Below are positions 36,197 to 49,512 of a DNA stretch of 64,000 nt, piece by piece (within the stretch, counting starts at the first letter, position 1; every line of letters begins with the position of its first letter). Under the pieces are notes generated by a model that saw only the letters and a program-made list of their open reading frames with translations, ran no database searches and was not told the origin of the DNA. The translations under genes and the position numbers were made by a program. The stretch is from Beroe forskalii (Eukaryota; Ctenophora; Nuda; Beroida; Beroidae): positions 1-64,000 of the forward strand of contig WFMF01000426.1 of NCBI GenBank assembly GCA_011033025.1. Direction: 5' to 3'.

Positions 36197-39100
36197 ATGT
36201 TTGAGTCGGGCGACTGTGGAGAGGATTTCACCTTCAAGATAAACGAGGATTACGCCAAGAGATTCGAACACAACAAAAAACGTGAAGAATTACAACGATG
36301 TGAGTACTAAGTAGTATGAAGCATCCAAATTAACTTCATGGTATATCAATTTACAACCAAGGCAGTTGACTCGATTTTAAATGAGATTAAAATTTGCCCC
36401 GTCTGTGATCGTCATTCGGCAGTTAATCGTTGTACAAACCGGACTTTGATTATCCAGTTTATGGTTGATTGCCCCAATTAAACAAATAACCACTACAATC
36501 TATTAACTTGTCACAGTCATAAAATCCAATTCCCCCTGGTATCCGATATTTCGGATGGAAGGTTGGTAATGACCATATATAGTCTTTACCAACCACTTCC
36601 GCAAGCAATTATGGTACAATAGGAAATATTAATCATATCAGAATAATGCATATGGTTTCATGGTTTTATCGTGAGCTTTCTCACCCATTTACCACCCATT
36701 TACCCTCTCCCCATCTTTATTGCCTTCCCTCCCTCTCTTGATGCCCTGATAAAGTTTCCCTTTGATTGCCCCCAACCCTTGATTCCTCCTTTGATTACCC
36801 CTCCCCACCCCCTTCACTCATAGTTTCCCACTACCCCACCCAACTGAATAACTTCCGCTCCCCTCCTCCTCTACCCCTCCTAGTTTCCCACTCCCTTCCC
36901 CCTTCGCTCCCCTCCTAGTTTCCCACTCCCTTCCCTCGCCCCTTCCCCTCCGCTCCCTCCTAGTTTCCCTCCCTTCCCCCTCAGCCCACTGATACCACCC
37001 CTTCCCCTCCTTCCTCCTAATTTCCCACCCTTCCCCCTGAATTTCCCACCCCTTCCTCCACAGTAACTGAATGCCCTCCGCTCCCCTCCTCTATCCCTGC
37101 CTCACAGAATATCCAACCCCTCCCGGCCAACTAACTACCTCTTTCTCCTAATCTCCTCACCCATCTGAATACCCCATCTATATCCACAGTACAGGAGAAG
37201 TATGGTAAGGATGTTAAGACATTGGGAGAGGAAGACTCCAGCAGTGGCTTCCTGAGGACGATGCATGCTTTGGTATTGGCATCTTTGCCATTGGCATCCT
37301 GCCAGTGGTATCTTGCTATTGGCATCCTGCCAATATCATCAAACCAGTATACTGCAGTGGAGGGGAACCCTTTCAAATGTTGCGAAGAGTTTTGTCCGAA
37401 TTGCGCGCAGAGAAAAGGTCAAACTATATCAGACTGACTGCGAAACGACATAACTCATGCCACTAGAAAGGCACCTATAGCAATAAACTGCTGGCTACAA
37501 GCCACAGTTATCGAATAATTGGTGACCGCTCTTTGATTGACCTTATTGAGGCAGAAAGATTTATCCAATTTTCCTATTCACTGAGGCTAGACATGATCTA
37601 TTATTAACTTGTCTAGTTGTCCATTAATTTTAATCGATATCTCTTAGAACTATCAAATGCCAAGTGAAATCATCCCCCCATAGTCCTATGAAGTACGATA
37701 TAATCCTCCCAAAAAGCTAATCCTCTCTTCAGTACGACAACGTTTCCAAAGACAAAGCCTTCCTGACAGTCCTCTCCAAGCTGAAGAGCAAGGACCCTGA
37801 GATCTACAACAAGGAGAAAGTCTGGTTTACCGAGGGAGGTGGAGAGGAGATAGAGAAGAGAGATAAACCGGTTTATCTCAAGGATTACGAGAGGGAAACC
37901 CTGCTCACCAAGGGAAGGTGAGATATAAACGATGTAGAAACTTTGCTTTGTTTCACAGGCATTATTTGCCTGTGAAACTCCTTTAGTCGCATAGGTGTGA
38001 AGAGTAATATCGGTGTTGTAGAGATTAATTGTAAGATCCTGAAATCATCATGGCTTTGACATATCACCGCGAGAGTTATTAATAATTAATGATTTATTAA
38101 ATGGACCTGTGGGTACTGGGTAGGCTGCGATACGCCGTCGATGTCAACTATAACAAAATAGAAGTCCCTCATCCATCACTTCACTCACCCCTCAGTTTGG
38201 TAGTAGATTCCGATGACGAATCCCCGGCCCCTCCCACCTACGCTGAAGAACAGGAAGCTCTAAAGGAGGACCTGAAGTCGGCACTGGATAGCGCTGCAGG
38301 GGAGGGGGAGGAGGATGTACTGACTCTCAGAACCAAGTCTACTCAGGAAAAGGTAGGGTTTAATTGAAAACCTTGGATAACCAACTTCCAAGTCATAATT
38401 AAATTCTACCCAGGAAAAGGTATTGTAATTTGTTTCCAACTCTACATAGGAAACGATATTTTGTGTTGTTAAATCTAGAAACCAACCGAATATTTGAGGT
38501 CCGGTTCAATCCTGGATCCAAAAGAATTGTACGATTGATTACCTTTGAAATATTTTCCATTGAAAGTATATTGTTTGATCAAAAATACTTCATATTTTCT
38601 CTGACCCACTTCAGAATAAAGAGGAAGAGGACTACAGAGACTGGTTGAAAGGAGAGAAAGCTAAGATAAAAGACAAAGACCTGCGTAGTGACTGTAAGCA
38701 CCTCCAAGAAGCATGGACTGACCCTAACCTGGATGAGAACGAGAAATTCCTCAGGGACTTCATCCTCAACAAGGGCTGGACAGACGACAAGGGCAAGGAT
38801 TTGTAAGTTTCATTCAGAGACAACTTCAATTGCGTAACGTTTGACTGTTTCTTCCTAGTTCCCTGATGAGTTATGGATATCTCAATTACCAGTTTCCATT
38901 ACAAAATGTTTTGCTTTAGAGAAGAGACAAGTCAATCTCCTTTTACAAATTTTACATTTCAGCGTACCAACTTACGATGAAATAATCAACGATGATGTGA
39001 GTCAAGTAGATTATCAACTACCGATTTGATACCCTATAATTAAAAAACATCCAACATAGCCCAAAAAATTTTTATCTATCAAATTTTGCGCAAATTGGTC

Positions 39101-42100
39101 TATTTCATAGGAAATTGTGTGGAAAAGCTAACCTTCTTATACCTTCTTTATAAGTTTCACTCAACACCCTTAAAATTTAACACCAACCCCCTTCTTTTCA
39201 GTCAGAAGAAGAGTTTGAGAAACACGAGGAGTTTGAGAGACAGTTCAACTTCAGATTCGAAGAACCTGATCACGATTTGGTAAGAATCTGAGTATGCGAC
39301 TTTTTACCCTCAGACTTTTTATCCCCCGCCCTTACTAACATTTGCAATAAGTAATCGGTTGAGAGGGACGTCATTGTCATGATATAACATGGGTTATTAG
39401 AGGACACCAAACAGCAAACCACTTTGCAAAAGACCACTTCGCTGTGTAGGAACGATTATCATGGTTTGGCGTGTCATGATTCGGTGTTTCGAAACGCATA
39501 TTCTTCGAAATGGCCTCTAACATATTATGTGTATCTTTGGATATTATGATCCTAATTTATGTCAGTAAGAGCTGGGTTTCAGTTAGTCGGATAACCTTCC
39601 CTTGCCGTTAGTCGGATGTTGTGTTTGTGTGCGGTGGCGTCAGTCAGACCTGTGCTATTTTAGGAATGTTATGTTTCCTCTGAGATCGGTAAATATTGCC
39701 AATTGCGTTGATTGCCAAAACATCCAAACAAATGACTAATTTATAACCGGACTATCTCCAGATCAAGAACTATCCTCGTACTATCGCTAACAGTGTAAGG
39801 AAGAGTAATGAGTCGAGGAAGGAGAAGAGAAAGAAGAAATCAGAACGAAAGCTCAAGGTATATCCAATGATCGGTAATAATAATAATAATAATAAGATTT
39901 TCCCCTCCGGGAACTCACATATTCAAAAAAGAATCCCTAAGACCCGCTTAAATTCAACACTTTGATAAAATTAAGTAAAATTCAGAGTTCGTATTCATTA
40001 GTGACAGTTGACTCCTCATAAGTCATACTTGCTACTCAGAGTCCGAGTCGTTGTTTGTGTTCTCTACTACTGGAGCAATTGGTCCATTTATTGGACCACA
40101 GTCAACAACACCCTTCTCGGATGGCCCATTTTGATGGCTGGAAGGTGATCTTAATTTTTAATTGTTCAACAAGTTTAGCCCTCGCATTGCGTTCCTCAAT
40201 AGTTCTATCAGGGGCAATATATACTTTACTGAAGGAAGTATATCTCAGACCCTTAGCACTCTTCAGAATCTTCGCTGCTATTTCTTCACTCTGGAACTGC
40301 ACACGAAGTGTACAGGTAGCTCGATTGATCTTCTTTGAGTAATAGCTCTCATCTGATTTCTTCAGTAGTTCGATATAATTAGGTTTTAAAGAAAACCAAC
40401 TTGGTTCCCTAACTCAGTCAAGACATCTTCGATACCACTACTGTAGTCAAAGTTGCGTTTTTCCTTATCAACAATTCCTGGAATTCCGTAGAAGATCAGG
40501 TTTTCCTTCGGCTGAAGCTTTCATCTCCACAACCATTTGCTTTGCAAACTTCTGTGGTTGCTTGCAAGTCTCTACCTTTGTTTCGGTTGACTTTAGTATT
40601 TCGGCATAGGACGAAACCTTCTTTGCTTCTGTGCATACCTTCTCAGAATGGTTCTCGAGACTTTCCTTTAGTTCCGATATTTTCTTGTTGTTTTCTTTTA
40701 CTTCGTCAAGAATTGTGTTCATGAGTGAGGCCTGAATGATAATCCTTCTCCGATGCTGGAATTGAGCGAATCGATTTTCAGTCTTTCCTCTTCACAAACT
40801 TCGGTTTCCTTAATATGACTCTTCAAGTATTTTTGGTATCGTAGAGACATGAAAACAGACTGTAGGTCAATTCTGCCATCGGTGTTTTTTTTAATCGCTT
40901 CTCGATGTCTTTTGCCCTCACCCTTCATTACCCCCAAGCTTGAATACCGTAGAAGAAAGTTCGTCAATTCGTTTCATCAATGATTGAAGTTCACTCGTCA
41001 TTGCTGTTTTCACAAGTCCACAACCACAAGGTGGAAGGTAGACGGATGGTGTCGACTTACTGGTACTGTTAAAAGTCAGAGACCGAAATTTGAAACAAAC
41101 GATAAGTAGAAATAAGAGAAGTGAGTAGATCTGGTATCTAATGATCGACCATTCCGTCGAATTTGAGCGAGTTACAATTTCCATAGTGAAACATTTGTGA
41201 ACTGATGCGCGCATGCGGAAATCGATTCTAGGATCGTCCTTCTCAAGTTTATGGAGGAGAAGTTGAAAAGTTTAGCAGATACGTTCATCAGAAGTTGTTC
41301 ATCACAAGCTTACGAAAGGACCGCGCGCGCATGCGAAAAACTACACCCCTTCAAAAAACATATTGCACGTCTGTAGACATAAGCCGCTTGCGCACTCGAT
41401 AAGAGTAAGACACTGCGCATGGCAATATTAAAACACTTCTTGACAGGAAAAAGAAGAGCGGAAGCAAGAGATCGAACGACTGAAGAAGTTAAAGTTCGAG
41501 GAGATCGAGGGAAAGCTGCAGAGACTAACTGATAATGCTGGTACTGACGTCACGAGAGTGCTTGGAGATGGGCTGGACGATGACTTCAACCCAGGTTTAA
41601 TTAACTCCAGTATAAAGCTCTTAACCAGCAGTTCGTGGTTTAAACTCTATATTGCAAACAAGTTGTCCGTGTCATGATAACCGGGTAACTTCTAATTAAC
41701 TTCAATCAGGTAACTTCAAAATAAATTATTACCGTACCTCCTGAGCAGATCGAATTAGTTGAAGCCCTGCTGACGTAGTGAAATATGTTATCCTTCACAT
41801 CAAAATCTCTGTCTATAACTCCATGAATTTATTTTAAATCTTATGAAAAAGTGAATTCTGAAATGAACTAAAGAAAGTTCGCTGTTTTCACCTCTGAAAC
41901 ATCTGTCCTATCCAGAGGAACATGACAGAGTGATGAGCAAGTTATTCGATGACACTTACTATGATGACGGAGAGGATGAAAAGAAACCTGTCTTCTCCGA
42001 CTCAGAGGAAGATGATCTCATCAGTGAGTAAAACATAGTGTTATCATACGTCACTTATAAGATGCACATGGAAACTTTGACGTAATAATAATCCCTCAGA

Positions 42101-45100
42101 TTCTCTCAAAGATTGGCAGGTTCTGATATCGCTGAGGATTTGGTAAGCTAAAGGCTAAGGCTAACCAAGTTTAAGCCACTTTATAGTTTTCATGAAATAG
42201 CCAATTACCCCCCCCCCCCCCCCCCGATTAGTTTTTAAATAGTTATCTGGGTCTCCTATTATGGGAGTTTCGTCTCGAGTTCTGTGAACGCATTCCGAAA
42301 TTTCCACAAGACCGCCATTTGTACGTGTGTGATACTGCTTTAACAGTATGTCCACGTTCGTACATGGCGCCGCGCGACTCAGAAATTTCAGAATGGTTGG
42401 CATTTCTCAAATTGCGAGTATGTAATTCTTTTGATAAGCCAAATTACTCGCATTTTTGGCGAGACTCCGTACTTTGAGGACAATTGTCAAGTTTTTCGTG
42501 GCAATTGCCATGTTGATAATTACAGTTTCATTGCAGTAATTATAGTTTGCAGAGTATCAGTCGGTACACATTTGATCTTCTGGTTACATTGTTTGTGTCA
42601 AAAATGTTTGCCAGAATACCGAACTTGTCACGAAAATATTTCTCTTTCAGCAAGGGTCTGTGCACGGCGTGGCTCCACCAGTTTTATCTCTACACGCGCT
42701 GTTTTTTCTAAACCCTTATTAAATTTCAAAATACTTTCAGTTGACGTTGTCAATCATCACCCCCGAAATATAATTACATGTTTTAAAATTACAACAATTA
42801 TAAGTGTCAACTTTCTTTATGTCCTGTATTATTGCGAGTAATATTATACGTTTTATGCTATAATATAAACACGGTTTTGTGCATTATATTATCAATGTTA
42901 CAAGTGTATATTATGGATATTGTCACTTTGGTTGATGACACATGACAATTATATGACATGTGATTAACAGCCCTTTTCCTTTGAAATAATATTAATATTT
43001 ATGACCTATAATAAGATACCACATCTCTATAATAATCACACCTCAAAGAGTCGTACACGGAAAGTGCACGGTTCATAGTGACACCCCCCCCCCCGCAAAA
43101 ATAGGCAGTTCATCGTCATTAAGATACTTCATTATCCTTGATCATAGCGACATTTTAAACGCCTATTTCTCGCACGTGGGTGTATTACCACGGTTCATGA
43201 ACCGTTAAATTATTAATGCGAAACCACGTATTTCTCATGTGTGACATGGAGTATAAAACATTTGGCTTGTCAACAGATGACGAGGTGTGGTTTGATAAGA
43301 TAGTTCAGCAGAACCAGGCAGAGGAGGAGGATCCAGCAAAGACACAAACAGACGAACAGAATGACGAACAGACAGAGAAACAAGGGGAAGAAGAGGAAGG
43401 GGAGCAGCCAACTGTTGTAAGTGAAAAGATGAAACATGCAAACTTATCTAAGTCTTGATTCTATATGATTTATTTTCGGCATGGCTGATTTCTGGTTGTT
43501 TTTGGGCCTTTGTGTCCTGTGCCTTATTAATGTCGGTGGCCTATATAGCTTTCCCATTGGATCCAAAAATCGTCTTGTCATTAACTAATCAGCCTACTAG
43601 ATGAAGGGGACCTTTGGATAAGATAAAACGCCGCCGAAAATAAATTAAAAAGGCGGCAATGATGTTTGTTCTCTTAGATTTACAGAGAGGATGGAGGGGA
43701 AGAAGAGGAAGAAAGGACGAGGAAAAAGAGTTGGAAGAGGAAACGGAGTAAAAAGTTCAAAGAAGCTGTGATCAAAGAGAAGCCCAAATTCAATCCAGGT
43801 AAGAGTGTATTTTAATCCTGAGATTTTCCATTCTTTTTGGCAAATTTGTTAAATATTTTTCGCTTGAATGGAAATAGAATTGACACCCCGCTATTAATCG
43901 CAGATGAAGGTCCATTTGAGCGGTATTTTGACGAGTACTATCAGTTGGATTGCGAGGATACTATCGGAGATACGAAGTGCCGCTTTGGATACAGAAAAAC
44001 GAAACCTTGCTCCTACGGGCTCACTGTGGACGAGGTTTATAAATCGATGATGTGGATTTGGGATATTTTATGCCAATGATTTTCAACAATTTTTCTCGAG
44101 TTTATTAGTATTATCCTGGCACGAAATTCCCCAATACATATGTGTTGATTATCATATTTTCTAATACATTTTCTCCTTGAACAACTACTCTGTCAAAATA
44201 CGAGATAGATATTCCGACACCAAGATGAGATCATATTAACTAAAAGTAGAATATTTAATTAAAATTAGAATATTCTCGTCAGATTATGATGGCAGACGAT
44301 AAGGAGCTGAACCAATGGTATTCCTTCAAGAAGATGATGAAATACAGGTTACCACCTCATCTAAGTTAACGTGTTTTATGCGGCTGTTGATACATCGAAA
44401 AGCGAGAATCATTCTAAAATTTCCAAGTTGCGCGCACCATATATATACGAGCCTGATTGATTGTTGTTAGATCAAGATAAATTCCGGCCTGGGTTCATTT
44501 AATTTTAATCAATCTCTTTTATTTTTGATTTTATAAACCTTTATTTTTGCAGAACTCCTGAGCAGGAAGATGTGGATGGTAAGAAGTTTAAGAATAAGAG
44601 GCACAATGAGTTCATGAAGCGTCATATCTTAAAAAGGTGAGATTATTTGGGTCAACTTCCCGCCATTAATTGCGAGGTATATAATCACTCAGGCAATTAG
44701 GGAGGTTTATGACCTAAGAGGTTGACATGATGATTTTGAGTGTCCCCAAAAAATAGCGGATTACACATATTCAAAAACTCTTTTGACGAATAATGAGTAA
44801 AATTACACCAATTACTCATATTCAAAAATTCAATTTTTCTGATTCTCCCTTTTATTCTGAATTCTGATCTTGTACCGGAAACATTGTGCGGCGTTGTTAA
44901 TTTGTTTGGATAACATTATCTTCATCTGGATATTTCATCTACATTGGGTAACATGCACTGATTAGGTTAACTTGGGGAAAAGAAATGGAATGCAGTGTGT
45001 TGCTGTGTAGTGTGTACTGCTGTGTGTACTTATGGTTCTCTGATTGATGCTTTGATGTAATTCTTAGTTTATTTATGGAAATGATTGCATCTATTGTGAA

Positions 45101-46062
45101 TAGTCTCCTCAGGAATCCTTCCTATTCTGCCTTGATCTATTTGCAATTGCTTTCCAACCCCGTTCCAACGGGACCTCAGGACATGGATTTACATGAAGTT
45201 TCCTGTACGTTGCTATTACTTTCTCTGTTTTGTTTTTATTATTGTTAGCCTTGTGCTCTGTTGAGCTTCTTGTGAATTTATCTCAATTGTTTTGAACATT
45301 GACCAGTCCATTGAGCTCTAGATTTAACATTTTCCTCTATTTTGTTTATCAACAATCAACATTCGACGATTCATGTACCCACGTTCTACTTAAGTATTCA
45401 TTTTTTCGAGTTTTGACATCCCACAACTTATAGTTACGTTTGATTTTTGCTATTATGGGGGGGGGCCAACGCTCTTTTAGGCTCCGAGGATAGAAAAATT
45501 CTCAAAAGAGCCCTAGAAATTGGGGCCTAAAAGAGCCTAAAAGAGCCATTCGTGTGAAATGATCAGAGTTTTCCCAGAATAATGTTTCTTCACAGATCAG
45601 GTACAGTGTTGTGAAATCTTAACTGATCATTAGTGTACTGTGTACTTGCCGTAAGTACACACACACACACACAAACACTGTAGAATGAAGGTGATGATAT
45701 CAAATTAATCCAATTTCAATGAAAATGTTTACAAGCAACGATCCACAATGATTTTGTTTCATCCTTTGTGGCTTTGTTGCTTTTCCAAATTTCAATTTCA
45801 TGCCCAACAGTAATCTGGTAGTATCATTACCATTATTTCCTGGTAATCCCTTATTTGCCGGCATCTTATCCATAAAATGAAAAACTCTACTTTCTTACTT
45901 TATTTCACAGTTAAGAAGGTCGATGATTTTGCTGAATATCTTTGTTTGAATTTCATTTGCCCACTATAAACATGAAAAGTTGCTTTCTTTTTCAGCCTGA
46001 ACAGCCTGCAAACAATGAAGCCGACGCAATCAGGAGCTCTGAAGAAGAATCACCAGATGTGA
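36197..46062 (+). CDS. KRI1: KRI1 homologue (40S ribosome assembly), 17 exons, copy A
   Basis: Nucleolar factor that acts with KRR1 in early 40S subunit processing. Exons, all phase-consistent: 36197-36299, 37190-37272, 37733-37917, 38196-38352, 38615-38802, 38963-38996, 39202-39279, 39762-39857, 41447-41594, 41916-42023, 42120-42142, 43285-43416, 43690-43798, 43904-44034, 44283-44347, 44553-44636, 45996-46062; 596 residues with no internal stop. Landmarks are YAKRFEHNKKREELQ, PVYLKDYERE, FLRDFILNKG, FNFRFEEPD plus YPRTIANSVR, DDDFNPEEHD, and the signature FERYFDEYYQLDCEDTIGD followed by CRFGYRK and ADDKELNQWYS. The last exon is only 22 residues; copy B has a longer Lys-rich ending. Exon 13 uses one of several nearby AG sites. 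Exons 5-16 and their introns are duplicated at 52.3-57.3 kb. Confidence 0.92.
36670..37180. repeat. Pyrimidine-rich low-complexity tract in KRI1 intron 1
   Basis: About 500 bp strongly biased to C and T on the plus strand, with recurring CTAGTTTCCCACTCCCTTCC-like words. It ends just before the exon 2 acceptor. Long homopyrimidine tracts can form triplex DNA; this is only a possibility here. Confidence 0.7.
37268..37340. repeat. Short TTGGCATC(C/T)T repeats at the KRI1 exon 2 donor
   Basis: The words ATTGGCATC and TGCCA recur about four times immediately after the exon 2 splice donor at 37273, giving several overlapping short inverted and direct repeats. Confidence 0.5.
39877..41129 (-). mobile_element. 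LINE ORF1 fragment inserted in KRI1 intron 8 of copy A only
   Basis: This 1.25-kb block interrupts sequence that is contiguous in copy B (joined near 53617). On the minus strand, ORF1 can be followed from MTSELQSLMKRIDEL (41001) through a Lys/Glu-rich coiled coil (40722-40468) to SKVYIAPDRTIEERNARAKL (about 40220), typical of the RNA-binding C-terminal part of LINE ORF1 proteins. The frame is broken at least twice, so it is dead. The 3' end carries a trinucleotide tail, seen on the plus strand as (TAA)n at 39875-39894. Confidence 0.75.
42207..42225. repeat. Poly(C) tract of about 18 bases
   Basis: A long C run in KRI1 intron 11. Copy B has only about eight C at the matching place. Such runs are hard to sequence, so the length is uncertain. 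Confidence 0.8.
43090..43188. mobile_element. Hairpin MITE-like element in KRI1 intron 11 (copy A)
   Basis: Ends CCGCAAAAATAGGCAGTT on the left and AACGCCTATTTCTCGCACGT on the right, which are inverted relatives. The same element is present at the equivalent place in copy B (about 55702-55795), so it predates the duplication. A perfect palindrome ACGGTTCATGAACCGT follows at 43190-43205. Confidence 0.6.
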
Positions 46063-47291
46063 AGGACGAGAAGAACGAGAAGAAGATGTAAATGCAGTGA
46101 GGACTTCGAACGAGGTTTAATCTACCAATCTCTTCAAACTTTTCTTTATGACAAACTTTGAGGCCTATTTAGCTATACACTTACAGTTCATTATGGGCAG
46201 TATTACCCAATCTTCTATATTATTGTAAGCGTCACCTTCAAAGTGACATACAGTAGGTCGCACGTCTCAAAGTTTATGATGGCCTTGAAAACTTAAAATC
46301 CAATTTCCAATTTTATTACCCAATTAACCGAGGAAGGTAATTTGAATCATGCAAAGAAATCAAACACCTTGAGTAAGGGGCACCTTCCTAAACCTTAGAT
46401 TTAGAGCTTTAATAAGGGGCACCTCAAACTTAATTTTTGGATTGCTTCATATGGCCATTAATAGCGACCCTTTTGTTTAAGTGCCATTTAAACTCAGTAG
46501 TCACCTGGGGGACCTGCCACCTAGCTTTTGATTGGGTCACCCTTCAGTTGTTCTATTGTGTAATAGGAAATTTTGAGCTGGCCCTGAATAGCCTGCATCT
46601 GATCGGGTAATGCGGCCCTATCTTATATTGATAATGAATGTTATTATGTAATACATATCTTATACCTATCAGTTGTCACGAGTTAAATATTATAATAACA
46701 GATCGTTTTTGTTCGGTCAATATTATTGGATTAGTGTTCTCATGGGTTTTAAAAATTCCGGAAAAAACAAAGCTTGGCTTCCTGATAATTTATTAATGGT
46801 AACTGCAAATCATGAACTTACTGGTTAGGGGCCATCCAGAAATGAGCTCGTCACTTGGTTTTAATATTATATATGTATGTTTTGGAAATGATGAGGTGGT
46901 ATGTATTAATAAGGTTTGCAAAATGATGAGCTCATATCATAGAGACGAAATTTTGAGATCAGCCACTATTGTAAAATTGGGCCAATGTCAGATGATATAA
47001 CTTGAATTGCAGCAGTGAGCAGATTTCTGGATGGACTCTTAGAACTTCTGAAAAATAATTACATCTCTGGCCTTTGCCGACTGGGAGTGGTCACTGGTTA
47101 ATGGAATGAGTATGAAGGGAGAAGATAATCTAGTTGGAATAATTAAGACGTGTACTATTGAAGTATTGACTACTTAGATAAGAATATTTCGAAAAAGTTT
47201 CTTAATAAGCACGTGTATTACTATTATTAGCATTTATGCTTAATTTCTGCAAAGACACTTTTCTCGGTGATTTTTGGACAAATTTCTTCTG
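44725..47291. other. KRI1-A intron 16, last exon and downstream DNA
   Basis: From 44725 the sequence departs from copy B. It contains a short (CA)n tract at 45657-45676, a degenerate AAAGAGCC repeat near 45470-45550, the last exon of KRI1 copy A, and about 1.2 kb of downstream DNA in which no further gene was recognised. Confidence 0.5.
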
Positions 47292-48437
47292 TTAGACTGT
47301 TTCCAGCTCAGTAATGCTAGACTGGATTCTGTTCATGTTAGACTGGTGTCAGGGTTATGATAGACTGGTTTCAGTGTTATGTTAGACTGGTGTCAGGGTT
47401 ATGATAGACTGGTTTCAGTGTTATGTTAGACTGGTGTCAGTTTTATGTAAGACAAGTGCCATTGTTATGTTAGACTGGTGTCAGGGTTATGTTAGACTGG
47501 TGTCATTGTTATGTTAGACTGGTGTCATTGTTATGTTAGACTGGTGTCAGGGTTATGTTAGACTGGTGTCCTGCTTATGTTAGACTGGTTGCGGGGTCAT
47601 GTTAGACTGGTTTCGGTGTTATGTTAGACTGGTGTCAGACTTATGTTAGACTGGTGTCGGGCTTATCTTAGACTGATTTCAACGTTATGTTAGACTGGCG
47701 TCAGTGTTGCGTTAGACTGGTGTCATTGTTATGTTAGACTGGTGTCATTGTTATGTAAGACTGGTGTCAGGGTTATGTTAGACTGGTGTCATGCTTATGT
47801 TAGACTGGTTGCGGGGTCATGTTAGACTGGTTTCGGTGTTATGTTAGACTGGTGTCAGGCTTATGTTAGACTGGTGTCGGGCTTATCTTAGACTGATTTC
47901 AACGTTATGTTAGACTGGTGTCAGGCTTGTGTTAAACTGATTTCAACGTTATGTTAGACTGGTGTCAGGCTTGTGTTAAACTGATTTCAACGTTATGTTA
48001 GACTGGTGTCAGGCTTATGTTAAACTGATTTCAACGTTATGTTAGACTGGTGTCAGTGTTGCGTTAGACTGGTTTCAACGTTATGTTAGACTGGTGTCAG
48101 TTTTATGTAAGACTGGTGCCATTGTTATGTTAGACTGGTGTCAGGGTTATGTTAGACTGGTGTAAGGGTTATGTTAGACTGGTGTCAGGGTTATGTTAGA
48201 CTGGTGTCATGCTTATGTTAGACTGGTGTCAGGGTTATGTTAGACTGGTGTCAGGGTTATGTTAGACTGGTTGCAGGGTTATGTTAGACTGGTGTCAGGC
48301 TTATGTTAGACTAGTTTCAGGGTTATGTTAGACTGGTTTCAGAGTTATGCTAGACTGGCGTCAGTTTTATGTTCGACTGGTGTCAGTGTTATATGTTAGA
48401 CTTGTTTCGGTGGTTTGCTAGACTGGTGTCAGAGCTA
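47292..48437. repeat. 22-bp minisatellite, about 50 copies
   Basis: The unit TTAGACTGGTGTCAGGGTTA + TG is repeated head to tail. Variants alternate GTGTC/GTTTC and AGGGTT/ATTGTT/AGGCTT. A larger-order block (including TTGCGGGGTCATG and the TTTCAACG variants) is itself repeated, near 47580 and 47810, showing higher-order duplication. The 22-bp period would change frame each unit, so it is non-coding. Confidence 0.95.
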
Positions 48438-48567
48438 TTTTCCATCAAAATAATTGTCATTGAATAACAGCTGCTGTTTTGTACACCAGGGAAACTTCAT
48501 CCCATAATCTTTGTTGCCGTAACAATCTTTGTTGCCATTTATTTTCAATTTTATAATTATTTCAGAA

Positions 48568-49512
48568 ATGGCAGATAATCCAAGTCAGGATTTTTTTGAA
48601 AGCATAAAAATAACCAACAAGACAGTATCTTCTAAGAAGAAAAAGAAGATTAAACGGCCAATCCAACCTGTAAGATCTTTGAATGCTAAAGGTGTTAATG
48701 TATATAAAAAAATCAAAACTGAGCTTACTGTGAAACCAGACCACAAGGGATCTTCAATCCATTCTAAGAATAAGATTACCAATAACAGGAGGAATGTGTC
48801 ATCCATATCTGTTGAGGATAAAAACAAAAAACGTGATGAGTTCCTTGAAGCACTTCGAGTACGCAATAAGATTCCAAGTGGAGCAGCCATTAAAGTCGCC
48901 GATATAAAGAGTGTTCTGAGGCAAAATAAGTGCCCCGAGCTCTGCATGAGAGAACGAGTCCTCTACAAGTACTTTGGAAAGGGAAAATTAAGACCTGTCA
49001 CTGATACCATCTATAACTCAATGGAAGAGGCATTGAAGTCCGATAATCTTCAGACAGCTAAGTTCAAGGTTGCAACAGCTGAAGCCGAAGCTGAAAAAGT
49101 TGAGCAGAGGGAGGCTCTTAATGCTCTTTTGGAGAAGAAGGTTATGACTGCGTCCAAAAAATCTACTGAAGTACCTGGACCATCTAGTGCAGCAGGACCA
49201 TCAATAGAACCAACTGGATCTATCAAAGGTTTCCTGAGCAAAGCTAAAATCAAGCCTGTGAATCGATACAGTCACGCTGTGAAGTGTCACATGCTCTGTT
49301 TGTATTCAGATCAAATATTAAGTCACGGTAGTTGTCTAGATGACGACGGAGAGGAGAAGGACATCCTCATTGAGAGGAATATTGAGGAGCAGTTTTACTC
49401 GATTTTACAGGACAATGTAGTTTCCCGCATGATGGGTCTGAAAGTGGAAAACTTTGACGTACAGAAGCTCATAAGTGAATGTAAGAGGATTTATGAGATT
49501 TGGAATGCATAG
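48568..49512 (+). CDS. Unassigned 314-residue ORF between the KRI1 copies
   Basis: ATG 48568 follows a TTTCAG acceptor-like site and begins MADNPSQDFFESIKI. The N-terminal third is Lys-rich and basic, the middle is a Glu/Ala helix (about residues 155-195), then a Pro/Ser linker, then a C-terminal domain with NRYSHAVKCHMLCLYSDQIL and an acidic stretch. No family was recognised. It lies only in the 7.6-kb insert between the KRI1 copies, 1.3 kb upstream of a transposase-like ORF in the same orientation, so it may be an accessory protein of that element or a host retrocopy. Confidence 0.5.
   Translation: MADNPSQDFFESIKITNKTVSSKKKKKIKRPIQPVRSLNAKGVNVYKKIKTELTVKPDHKGSSIHSKNKITNNRRNVSSISVEDKNKKRDEFLEALRVRNKIPSGAAIKVADIKSVLRQNKCPELCMRERVLYKYFGKGKLRPVTDTIYNSMEEALKSDNLQTAKFKVATAEAEAEKVEQREALNALLEKKVMTASKKSTEVPGPSSAAGPSIEPTGSIKGFLSKAKIKPVNRYSHAVKCHMLCLYSDQILSHGSCLDDDGEEKDILIERNIEEQFYSILQDNVVSRMMGLKVENFDVQKLISECKRIYEIWNA

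Larger units (their letters stand above)
38615..44724 (+). repeat. Segmental duplication, copy A (KRI1 exons 5-16)
   Basis: Homologous, including introns, to 52349-57331. Similarity begins at the exon 5 acceptor and ends in intron 16, shortly after GCAATTAGGGAGG. Copy A holds an extra LINE insertion (39877-41129); copy B holds an extra MITE (55138-55235). Confidence 0.9.
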
